Positions 24,072-30,810 of a stretch of DNA of 32,622 nt are shown here, piece by piece. Where the stretch lies: contig JAHWJQ010000003.1 of NCBI GenBank assembly GCA_019348305.1, forward strand, positions 1-32,622, read 5' to 3'. The DNA comes from Actinomycetota bacterium (GTDB lineage Bacteria; Actinomycetota; Acidimicrobiia; Acidimicrobiales; CADCTF01). The notes below the pieces were generated by a model that did not search any database, was not told the origin of the DNA, and worked only from the letters and a program-made list of their open reading frames with translations. The number at the start of each line of letters is the position of its first letter. Within the stretch, counting starts at the first letter, position 1. Both the position numbers and the translations under genes were made by a program.

Positions 24072-24098
24072 GGCGCAGTGAATGCCGGTAACTGCGCC
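24072..24098 (-). terminator. Inverted repeat GGCGCAGT / ACTGCGCC below the zinc-ribbon gene
   Basis: Perfect 8-base arms with an 11-base loop, about 65 bases downstream of the minus-strand zinc-ribbon gene and before the AT-rich whiB control region. There is no T-run after it, so it may be a weak terminator or an RNA-stabilising hairpin. Confidence 0.4.
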
Positions 24099-24161
24099 GG
24101 TGCAACAGTGAAGCCCCGGTCCTCCAGGAACAGGTCGCCACAGCGGGCCCGGTACGCCGCC

Positions 24162-25247
24162 TCAGGAGCTGCTGGTGGCGCGGGCGCAGGCGTCGGACAC
24201 CTGGCGCACCGCGTAGCCCACCCGGCTCACGGATTCGCGGGCGGTGGCGTCTGCTGGACGACGGGCATAGTCCTGGAGGTACACGACCTCGTCACGGGCC
24301 ACGGCATAGTCGGGCGACGCGGCGGCGGCGGCATCGAAGGGGCCGCGAAGGCCGTCCACGACGGGTCGCAGCGCCGCCGGGTTGGGCCGATCACCGGGTG
24401 CCATCGCTCCGGCGAAGGCCATCCACGGGCCGCACGCAGGGGCAAGCTCCGCCCGCAGCGCCTGCTCTGCCGGCGCGACGGTGACGGGCGGAGCCGGAGG
24501 CGCGGGAGGAGGCGGATCGGATGCCAGCAGCGCGGAGGCGCCGGCGAACACAGCCACCACGGCAGCCACGCCAACGGCGAGCGCGGCGACACCCTTCAAG
24601 ACCCGCTTGACCACCGCCGGATCGTCCTGGTCGACCCGACCGGGGAAGGTATCGGCCAAGAGGTGCTCGGCTTCCACGCTTCGGTTGTGCGGGCCCCACC
24701 ACGACAGGACCACCCGCTCCCCCGAGGTCAGCTGGACCGACGCCCGGCCCCCCACCTTGTCCTCGCGCACGAGCACCTCTTCCACCGCGGAGACGGGGAT
24801 GAGGCGGTTCGACTCTTCGAGGCCGGCCAGTTGTCCGGCCGACAGACCGGCGCGGGCCGCTGCAGCCTTCTTCCCACGCGGGCGAGCAGCGAGTACGAGT
24901 CCGTTCTCGAAGGCGACCGCGTCCACCCGGCGGCGTCCCACCCGGGCCCTGGAGATGGTGCCGAGGGGGGCCGCGGCGTGCCGGGAAGGAGGGGGCGCCG
25001 CAGGGGCTGGGGGGGGTGGGGGGGGTGGCGGCGCGGCGACGGGCGGCGGGGGCGAGGGCCGGGCCGGCTTGGCCGGCCGATCGCTCACATCGAGCACAGC
25101 GAAGACGGCGGCCGCTGACATAGGGCGCGGCGCCTCGGGCGGCGGATGCGTCGTCGCCACCGGCGCCGGCGCGTTCCCGCCGTAGGCCTCACAGACGCAC
25201 TTCCCGGTGGCCCGGTTGAGGAGGCGTCCGCAGCGGTCGCAGATCAC
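24162..25247 (-). CDS. Zinc-ribbon / polyproline / single-TM protein of unknown function
   Basis: 361 residues, not recognised as a named family. Residues 1-20 carry a small metal-binding motif CDRC...CVC (C3, C6, C16, C18). Residues 22-95 are Pro/Ala-rich with a run of prolines at about 73-80. Residues 96-205 look like a small beta-rich domain similar in size to bacterial PH-like domains (RRVDAVAFENGLVLAARP, RLIPVSAVEEVLVRED, VQLTSGERVVLSWW). A transmembrane helix lies at about 218-242. The last 120 residues, presumably outside, begin with a Pro-rich linker and contain two cysteines (C271 and one near 355) that could pair. The start is GTG 25247, just before the cysteine motif. It is divergent from the exchanger gene, 111 bases apart. 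Confidence 0.7.
   Translation of the reverse strand: MICDRCGRLLNRATGKCVCEAYGGNAPAPVATTHPPPEAPRPMSAAAVFAVLDVSDRPAKPARPSPPPPVAAPPPPPPPPAPAAPPPSRHAAAPLGTISRARVGRRRVDAVAFENGLVLAARPRGKKAAAARAGLSAGQLAGLEESNRLIPVSAVEEVLVREDKVGGRASVQLTSGERVVLSWWGPHNRSVEAEHLLADTFPGRVDQDDPAVVKRVLKGVAALAVGVAAVVAVFAGASALLASDPPPPAPPAPPVTVAPAEQALRAELAPACGPWMAFAGAMAPGDRPNPAALRPVVDGLRGPFDAAAAASPDYAVARDEVVYLQDYARRPADATARESVSRVGYAVRQVSDACARATSSS
24991..25025 (+). other. Four G-runs (G5, G4, G8, G8): potential G-quadruplex inside the polyproline codons
   Basis: Plus-strand runs at 24991-24995, 25003-25006, 25009-25016 and 25018-25025. On the coding (minus) strand these are the CCC proline codons. The two G8 runs are prone to slippage, which would shift the reading frame of the gene. 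Confidence 0.6.
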
Positions 25248-25346
25248 CGGCGTCGAGTTCCCAGGGCCATGGTGTCTGGTATCGGCCGCCCGACCGGCAA
25301 GCTGGAGCGGCCCTTCGGTGCTCGGACTGGTCTGACACCAGCCTCC

Positions 25347-25352
25347 TAGGAT
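25347..25352 (+). promoter_or_regulatory. Leaderless-type -10 box TAGGAT for the exchanger gene
   Basis: TAGGAT ends 6 bases before the GTG at 25359, placing +1 at the start codon; no Shine-Dalgarno sequence is present. Confidence 0.55.
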
Positions 25353-25358
25353 GCCGGC

Positions 25359-26681
25359 GTGACTACGACCGACGAGGACCTGCACAAAGCGCTGAACCCG
25401 GGTCGCCAGAAGCTCTCGATCCTTCTTGCCGTCGTCGTGACGTTGCCTGGGGTCGCCTTCCGCCTGGGCGGGATCCACCTGAGCGACCCGGTCGACGCGG
25501 TCATCTACGGCATGGCCATCGTGGGCGCCGCATTCCTGCTGTCGTGGGCGGCCGAGACGGCCCAGCTCGACATCTCCGCCGGCCTGGCCATCGCCATCCT
25601 CGCCTTCATCGCGGTGTTGCCCGAGTACGCCGTCGACCTCGTGTTCGCGGTCAAGGGCGGGAACGCCTTCGAGCAGTTCGGCGTCGCCTGCCAGTCGGCG
25701 GCCGACGCCGCCGCCGGCCGCGAATCCGCCTGCTCCCTGGCGCTGGCCAACATGACAGGAGCGAACCGCCTCCTGATCGGCGTGGGCTGGACCGCGGTGA
25801 TCTTCGTCGCCTGGTGGAAGTACCGCCAGCGGGGCCAGCGCATGAGGGATGTGACGCTGGAGCGGTCGCACTCGGTGGAGCTGGCCTTCCTGAGCATCGC
25901 CACGCTGTACTCACTCACGCTTCCGTTGAAGCGTTCGATCACGCTCCTCGACGCGGCGGTTCTGGTGACGCTGTTCATCGCCTACACCGTCCGCATCAGC
26001 AAGGCGCCGGCCGAGGAACCGCACCTGGTGGGGCCCGCCCGCCTGATGGGCACGTTTTCGACCCGCGGCCGGCGTGGCTCCTACATCGCCATGTTCGCGT
26101 TCGCGGCCACCGTGATCCTTCTGTCCGCCGAGCACTTCGCCGAAGCACTAGTCGAGAGCGGCGCGACGCTCGGCATCAGCGAGTTCTTCCTCGTGCAGTG
26201 GCTGGCGCCGCTCGCCTCGGAGGCACCGGAACTGCTCGTCGCCTGCCTCTACGCCTGGCGCCTCAACACCAACGCCGGCCTGGGAACGCTGGTCTCGTCG
26301 AAGGTCAACCAGTGGACGCTTCTCGTGGGGACGCTGCCCATCGCATTCGCCATCGCCTCCGCCAGCACCCACGGACTGCCGATCGTCACCCGCCAGCGCG
26401 ACGAGCTCCTGCTCACCGCCGCCCAGTCCCTGTTCGCCGTCGCCATCCTCGTGAACCTGTCCATGACGGTTCGGGAGGCCTGGATGCTGTTCGTCCTGTT
26501 CTGGACGCAGTTCATGTTCGGCGCCCTGGTGCCCGAGGACAAGCACGGCACCGAGCTGATCGCCTTCTCCATCATCTACCTGCTGCTCGGCATCTGGTTC
26601 CTGGCCCGGGACCGGAGCGGCGTGGTGAAGCTGCTGCGCGACGGCTTCCGGGCGCCCTACGCGGAGCTCAGCGACGGGTGA
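25359..26681 (+). CDS. Sodium/calcium exchanger-family membrane protein
   Basis: Integral membrane cation antiporter of the CaCA type, 440 residues, about eleven hydrophobic segments. The two alpha repeats are seen as FIAVLPEYAVDLVFAV with NMTGANRLLIGVGWT in the first half, and QWLAPLASEAPELLVACLYAWRLNTNAGLG with SSKVNQWTLLVG in the second; their Glu residues (in PEY and PEL) are the usual ion-binding acids. The GTG start is placed by the TAGGAT box 6 bases before it. The stop overlaps the GTG of glpD by 4 bases (GTGA). Which ion is moved cannot be told. Coupling to GlpD is probably an operon of convenience. Confidence 0.88.
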   Translation: MTTTDEDLHKALNPGRQKLSILLAVVVTLPGVAFRLGGIHLSDPVDAVIYGMAIVGAAFLLSWAAETAQLDISAGLAIAILAFIAVLPEYAVDLVFAVKGGNAFEQFGVACQSAADAAAGRESACSLALANMTGANRLLIGVGWTAVIFVAWWKYRQRGQRMRDVTLERSHSVELAFLSIATLYSLTLPLKRSITLLDAAVLVTLFIAYTVRISKAPAEEPHLVGPARLMGTFSTRGRRGSYIAMFAFAATVILLSAEHFAEALVESGATLGISEFFLVQWLAPLASEAPELLVACLYAWRLNTNAGLGTLVSSKVNQWTLLVGTLPIAFAIASASTHGLPIVTRQRDELLLTAAQSLFAVAILVNLSMTVREAWMLFVLFWTQFMFGALVPEDKHGTELIAFSIIYLLLGIWFLARDRSGVVKLLRDGFRAPYAELSDG

Positions 26682-28321
26682 ACGGCTTCGCCCGGACTGC
26701 TGCGCTGCAGAGGCTGGGCACGGAGAACTTCGACCTGTTGGTCGTGGGCGGGGGCATCACCGGCGCCGGCGTGGCGCTCGATGCCGCGGCCCGCGGGCTA
26801 CGGGTGGCCCTGGTGGAGCGGTCCGACTTCGCCTCCGGCACCTCGTCGAAGTCCTCGAAGCTGGTGCACGGGGGCCTGCGCTACCTCCAGCAGAAGGAGT
26901 ACCGGCTCGTCTATGAGAACCTGGCCGAGCGCCAGCGCCTGCTCGACAACGCCCCGCACCTGGTACAACCGCTGCCCTTCCTCATCCCTCTGTTCGGCAA
27001 GCAGGGCGGCGTCAACAGGGCGATCGCCAGGGCCTACCGCAGCGCCTTGTGGCTCTACGACGCCACCGGGGGCGTGCGCATCGGCAAGCGTCACCGCCGC
27101 ATCAGCGCCGAGGAGGCGCTCGAGCACCTGCCGACGCTGGATGCCGATCTGCTCGCGGCGGCCTTCATCTACTACGACGCCCAGGCCGACGATGCCCGTC
27201 TGACGCTGGCGCTGGTCCGCACGGCGGTGCTCGACCACGGCGCGGTGGCGGCCAACTACTGCCCGGTGGCGGGGCTGGTCAGGGCGGACGGGCGGGTGGC
27301 CGGCGCCCGCTTGGCCGACGGCGCCGTGGTCAAGGCGTCGGCGGTGGTCAACGCCACAGGGGTATGGGTCGACCGCGTCCGTGCGATGGACGAGGGCCGA
27401 GACCCTGAAGCCATCCGGCCGGCCAAAGGCGTGCACCTCACCGTTCCCCGGTCGCTGCTGCCCGCCGACATCGCCGCCGTGCTGCCGGTGCCTGGTGACC
27501 GACGCTCGATCTTCATCGTCCCCTGGGACGACCACGTCTACGTAGGCACGACCGACACCGACTACTCGGGCGACCTCGACGACCCCAAGGTGTGCCCCGA
27601 CGACGTCGGCTACATCCTCTCGGCGCTCAACCAGTTCGTGACCCGCAAGGTCACCGAGGCCGATGTGGTCGGGACGTGGGCGGGGCTGCGGCCGCTGGTG
27701 CGCAACGAACGCAGCGTGCGCACCGCCGACCTGTCTCGTCGGCACCAGGTCGTCGTGTCGGCCAGCGGCCTCGTGACCATCACCGGGGGCAAGCTCACCA
27801 CCTACCGCAAGATGGCCGAGGACACCGTGGACGAGGTGGCCCGCGTGCTGGGGCGCCGGCTGGGGCGCTCGCCGACGGCGGCGCTCAAGGTGCGCGGCGG
27901 CGAGGGCTTCGAGCGCTTCAGCGCCAAGGGCCCGGCGAGCCTGGGGCTCAGCGCCGAGGTATTCGAACACCTCGCCAACCGGTACGGGACCGAGGCCCGC
28001 ACGTTGGGGGCCATGGTCGGGGCCGAGCCGGCCCTGGCCGAGCGACTGGTGCCGGGCCTCCCCTACCTTAGGGCAGAGGCGCTCTACGGGGTGCGCTACG
28101 AGATGGCCCACACCCTGGACGACGTCCTCAGCCGGCGCACCCGTGCGCTGCTGCTCGACCGCGACGCCACCGTGGCGGCCGCCGGCGACGTTGCCCGGCT
28201 GGTGGCGCCCGAGCTGGGATGGGACGAGGCGGAGGTGGCCCGCCAGGTGGAGAACTTCACCCACCGGGCCGAACAGGACCGGGAGGCCGCCGGCCTGCCG
28301 GCGGCACTACCTCACGCCTAG
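26678..28321 (+). CDS. glpD: Aerobic glycerol-3-phosphate dehydrogenase
   Basis: FAD enzyme oxidising sn-glycerol-3-phosphate to DHAP at the membrane and passing electrons to quinone. 547 residues. The FAD fingerprint is DLLVVGGGITGAGVALDAA (19-37) followed by VERSDFASGTSSKSSKLVHGGLRYLQ, the DAO-family signature. The DAO C-terminal half holds KGVHLTVPRSLL, FIVPWDDHVYVGTTDTDYSG, WAGLRPLVRNER and TITGGKLTTYRKMAEDTVD, and an extra C-terminal helical domain follows, as in GlpD proteins of about 500-580 residues. The GTG start overlaps the exchanger stop. Downstream lie a flavoprotein and an FGGY kinase that may use related three-carbon metabolites. Confidence 0.95.
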   Translation: MNGFARTAALQRLGTENFDLLVVGGGITGAGVALDAAARGLRVALVERSDFASGTSSKSSKLVHGGLRYLQQKEYRLVYENLAERQRLLDNAPHLVQPLPFLIPLFGKQGGVNRAIARAYRSALWLYDATGGVRIGKRHRRISAEEALEHLPTLDADLLAAAFIYYDAQADDARLTLALVRTAVLDHGAVAANYCPVAGLVRADGRVAGARLADGAVVKASAVVNATGVWVDRVRAMDEGRDPEAIRPAKGVHLTVPRSLLPADIAAVLPVPGDRRSIFIVPWDDHVYVGTTDTDYSGDLDDPKVCPDDVGYILSALNQFVTRKVTEADVVGTWAGLRPLVRNERSVRTADLSRRHQVVVSASGLVTITGGKLTTYRKMAEDTVDEVARVLGRRLGRSPTAALKVRGGEGFERFSAKGPASLGLSAEVFEHLANRYGTEARTLGAMVGAEPALAERLVPGLPYLRAEALYGVRYEMAHTLDDVLSRRTRALLLDRDATVAAAGDVARLVAPELGWDEAEVARQVENFTHRAEQDREAAGLPAALPHA

Positions 28322-28364
28322 CAACTCCCCTCGGCTTCTCTCGTTCCGATGAGCGGGGTGAGAT

Positions 28365-28378
28365 GGGTAGAAATACCC
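28365..28378 (+). terminator. Hairpin GGGTA-GAAA-TACCC after glpD
   Basis: A 5-base stem with a GAAA tetraloop, extendable by GA/TC with one bulged T, 44 bases after the glpD stop. No T-run follows. It may stabilise or end the glpD transcript, or pair over an alternative start (ATG 28363) of the lipoprotein gene. Confidence 0.3.
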
Positions 28379-28413
28379 TCACTGTCTTGACCAGCGCCCG
28401 TGTGGCGTACAGG

Positions 28414-29043
28414 ATGAGTCCGAGGGACAGAAGGGCAAGAGCGGGCGGCACATGGGTGGTGGCTCTGCTGGCCGCCGCTCTGGTGGCTGGGGGCTGTGAG
28501 TCAAAAGGCACCGCCCAACCTCCGGGTAACACCGTTCCCACCGAGGCGCCGGCGTCGACCACCACGACCGTCGACGTCGCCTCGGTGCCGGAGGAGATCA
28601 CGGTGGCCTACCTCGACGCCGTCGTTGACCGCCTCGACGTCGTGGTTGGTGACGCCTTCCGCGAGCTGGTGCGCGACCGGGGGCCGAACAAGCGGTTCCT
28701 CGACCTGCTCAATGCCGTCTACGACGGCCAGGAGTTCGAGGACAAGCAGAGCGTCTACGGCCGCATTGCGGCGCGGGACTTTGAGAACACACGTACCGAC
28801 CCCGGGAACCCGGTGACGACGGTCGAACACATCATCAAGAACGAGCCCGGCTGCGTCATCGTCGCCGCCAACCGGACCTTCGCCGCGTTCTTCAAGGACC
28901 CCAAGGAGGCCTCGACCAAGGGCTACCTCGCGTTCGTGCCCAAGGCCGCAGACAGCGACCCTGGCGGGCTGAACCCGACGGCTTGGTCCCTCGTCTTCGA
29001 CGGCGCCACACTGGACGACGTTGAGCCGGTGACGGCGTGCTGA
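28414..29043 (+). CDS. Putative secreted lipoprotein of unknown function
   Basis: 209 residues from ATG 28414. MSPRDRRARAGGTWVVALLAAALVAGGC is a lipoprotein signal peptide with the lipobox VAGGC. The mature part starts with a Ser/Thr/Pro-rich linker (PPGNTVPTEAPASTTTTVD), then a 140-residue globular domain (EEITVAYLDAVVDRLDVVVGDAF, DLLNAVYDGQEFEDKQS, ACVIVAANRTF-like region near 150, and WSLVFDGATLDDVEPVTAC at the end). Cysteines in EPGC and at the C-terminus may pair. An in-frame ATG at 28363 and a GTG at 28402 are alternative starts; 28414 is preferred because it gives a normal signal peptide length. The family is not recognised. A 50-codon ORF overlaps its 3' end. Confidence 0.65.
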   Translation: MSPRDRRARAGGTWVVALLAAALVAGGCESKGTAQPPGNTVPTEAPASTTTTVDVASVPEEITVAYLDAVVDRLDVVVGDAFRELVRDRGPNKRFLDLLNAVYDGQEFEDKQSVYGRIAARDFENTRTDPGNPVTTVEHIIKNEPGCVIVAANRTFAAFFKDPKEASTKGYLAFVPKAADSDPGGLNPTAWSLVFDGATLDDVEPVTAC

Positions 29044-29189
29044 CAGCTCTAGCGATGGCAGCACTCGCCGCAGTCGCTCCCGTGATCCCGGCATCGGCGA
29101 CCGACTCCCCACCGACAACCAGGGTGACCGCACCTGACCCTCGGACGGTGAAGGTTGAGCTCGAAAGGAGCAGGCGCCGCAACCACTGA
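29037..29189 (+). CDS. Possible 50-residue exported peptide
   Basis: A short ORF from GTG 29037, overlapping the lipoprotein gene by 7 bases. It encodes a hydrophobic N-terminus (VLTALAMAALAAVAPVIPASA) with a signal-peptidase-like ASA site at 19-21, then TDSPPTTRVTAPDPRTVK and a basic end ERSRRRNH. No clear ribosome site stands before it; an internal ATG is at codon 7. It may be chance, since a GC-rich reading frame often gives Ala-rich peptides, but the signal-peptide shape and the overlap with the stop of a secreted protein are suggestive. Confidence 0.3.
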   Translation: MLTALAMAALAAVAPVIPASATDSPPTTRVTAPDPRTVKVELERSRRRNH

Positions 29190-29258
29190 GGCTTCTCCGG
29201 TTCTGGGAGCCTTACGCACCTCCGGGGTGCGCGGACATACCCAGAATGCCCGGAGCCG

Positions 29259-29294
29259 GGGCGGGCGACCTCTGGCGCGTGCCACTGCCCGCCC
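29259..29294 (+). repeat. Inverted repeat GGGCGGGC / GCCCGCCC before the flavoprotein promoter
   Basis: Perfect 8-base arms (29259-29266 and 29287-29294) with a 20-base loop, ending 3 bases before the TAGTGT box at 29298. It spans the -35 region, so a regulator site, or a terminator for the upstream transcript, is possible. Confidence 0.4.
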
Positions 29295-29297
29295 GCA

Positions 29298-29303
29298 TAG
29301 TGT
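29298..29303 (+). promoter_or_regulatory. Leaderless-type -10 box TAGTGT for the flavoprotein/kinase operon
   Basis: TAGTGT ends 6 bases before the GTG at 29310; +1 would be the start codon. No Shine-Dalgarno sequence is present. Confidence 0.5.
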
Positions 29304-29309
29304 CCGCGC

Positions 29310-30803
29310 GTGCCCGAGCGCCGGAGGCCGGTGAACCCGATCCCGCTGCCCGGCAGTGAAGTGCGCACGAGGTTCGCGGCGCAGGAGCCCCTCGACCAGG
29401 CCTTCGTCACCCGGCTCGGCTCGGTGTGTGCCGAGGTCACCACACAGCGGCTGGAGCGCACGGAGGCAGGGCGCGACTGGTGGCCCCTGGCCCTCTTGTG
29501 GGCCCGCTCGGGCGAGGTCCCGGCCCTGCCCGCCGTCGTCGCTCGCCCGGCGAGGCCGGCCGAGGTGGCCGCCGTCCTGCGGGTGGCCAACGAGGCGAAG
29601 GTGCCGGTGACGGCGATGGCCGGGCGCAGCGGGGTGTGCGGCGCAGCGGTACCGGTTTTCGGCGGGGTCTCGCTCGACATGACCGGCATCGCCGGCGTCG
29701 TCGCCGTGGACGACGCCTCGCTTCTGGTCGATGTGCTGCCCGGAACATGGGGCGACTCGCTGGAGGACGAGTTGCGCGGCGAGCACCGCCTCACCCTCGG
29801 CCACTGGCCCCAGTCGATCGCCCTGTCCACCGTCGGGGGCTGGGTCGCCTGTCGGTCGGCCGGCCAGTACTCGACCCGCTACGGCAAGATCGAGGACATG
29901 GTCGTCGGCCTCGAGGTGGCGCTGGCTGACGGGAGGCTCATCCGCACGGGCGGGGCGGCGCCGAGGGCGGCCATGGGGCCGGACCTGACCGGTCTCTTCG
30001 TCGGCAGCGAGGGCACCCTCGGGGTCGTCACCGAAGCCCGCCTGCGTGCCCATCCCGCGGCCCCTGTGGAGCGCCGGGGGGCGTGGCTGTTCGACTCCTT
30101 CGAGGCCGGGCTCGACGCCTGCCGCCGCGTCCTGCGCCGGGGGGCGACCCCGGCCGTCCTTCGCCTCTACGACCACATCGAGTCCACCCGCACCTTCGCC
30201 CTCGACGGCGGGAGCGCGCTCATCGTGCTCGACGAGGGCGACGAGGGACTGGTGGAAGCGACCATGGCCGTCGTGGCGGCCGAATGCGCTGGCGCGACGC
30301 GCCTCGACGACGGCCTGGTCGAGCGCTGGGTGCAACACCGCAACGACGTCTCCGCCCTGGCTGTCGCCATCGAGCGCGACATCGTCGTCGACACGTGCGA
30401 GGTGGCGGCCCGGTGGTCGGCCCTGCCCGGCCTCTACCGAGACGCGGTGGCGGCGCTGGAGGCGGTCCCTGGGACATGGGTCGCCTCGGTCCACCAGTCC
30501 CACGCCTACCCGGACGGGGCCTGCCTGTACTTCACCTTCGCCGGCCAGGCCGAGCAAGGCGGCGCCGAGAGCTACTACGCGGCGGCGTGGGAGGCGGTGA
30601 CCCGCACCACCCTGGCCCACGGTGGAGCGCTGAGCCACCACCACGGCATCGGGCTACACCGGAGCCGGTTCCTGGCCGACGCGCTCGGGCCGGCATTTCC
30701 GTCACTCGTGGCGCTGAAGCGGGCCTTCGACCCCAACGGCATCCTCAACCCCGGCAAGCTGGCCCTGCCCTCGCCCTTCGGTCCCGACGTTCCGTGGCCA
30801 TGA
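29310..30803 (+). CDS. FAD-dependent oxidase / alkyl-DHAP-synthase-like flavoprotein
   Basis: 497-residue VAO-type flavoprotein. FAD-binding region: PAVVARPARPAEVAAVLRVANEAKVPVTAMAGRSGVCGA (75-112) and STVGGWVACRSAGQYSTRYGKIEDMVVG (173-200), the latter very close to the alkyldihydroxyacetonephosphate synthase (AGPS) block. The C-terminal GGALSHHHGIGLHRSRFLADALG has three adjacent histidines at 443-445, as in AGPS, where they are in the active site, and it ends FDPNGILNPGKL. AGPS swaps the acyl of acyl-DHAP for a fatty alcohol to form ether lipids; many bacterial relatives are uncharacterised or act as 2-hydroxy-acid oxidases. Mycobacterial glpD1 also has an AGPS-like neighbour (Rv2251). GTG start from the TAGTGT box. 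The kinase gene follows after 7 bases. Confidence 0.82.
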   Translation: MPERRRPVNPIPLPGSEVRTRFAAQEPLDQAFVTRLGSVCAEVTTQRLERTEAGRDWWPLALLWARSGEVPALPAVVARPARPAEVAAVLRVANEAKVPVTAMAGRSGVCGAAVPVFGGVSLDMTGIAGVVAVDDASLLVDVLPGTWGDSLEDELRGEHRLTLGHWPQSIALSTVGGWVACRSAGQYSTRYGKIEDMVVGLEVALADGRLIRTGGAAPRAAMGPDLTGLFVGSEGTLGVVTEARLRAHPAAPVERRGAWLFDSFEAGLDACRRVLRRGATPAVLRLYDHIESTRTFALDGGSALIVLDEGDEGLVEATMAVVAAECAGATRLDDGLVERWVQHRNDVSALAVAIERDIVVDTCEVAARWSALPGLYRDAVAALEAVPGTWVASVHQSHAYPDGACLYFTFAGQAEQGGAESYYAAAWEAVTRTTLAHGGALSHHHGIGLHRSRFLADALGPAFPSLVALKRAFDPNGILNPGKLALPSPFGPDVPWP

Positions 30804-30810
30804 GGAAGAA

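Noticed and set aside
25544..26681. Plus-strand frame running through the exchanger gene into glpD
   Set aside because: The part inside the exchanger gene is Arg/His-rich and out of frame with conserved transmembrane coding; glpD starts at the coupled GTG 26678.
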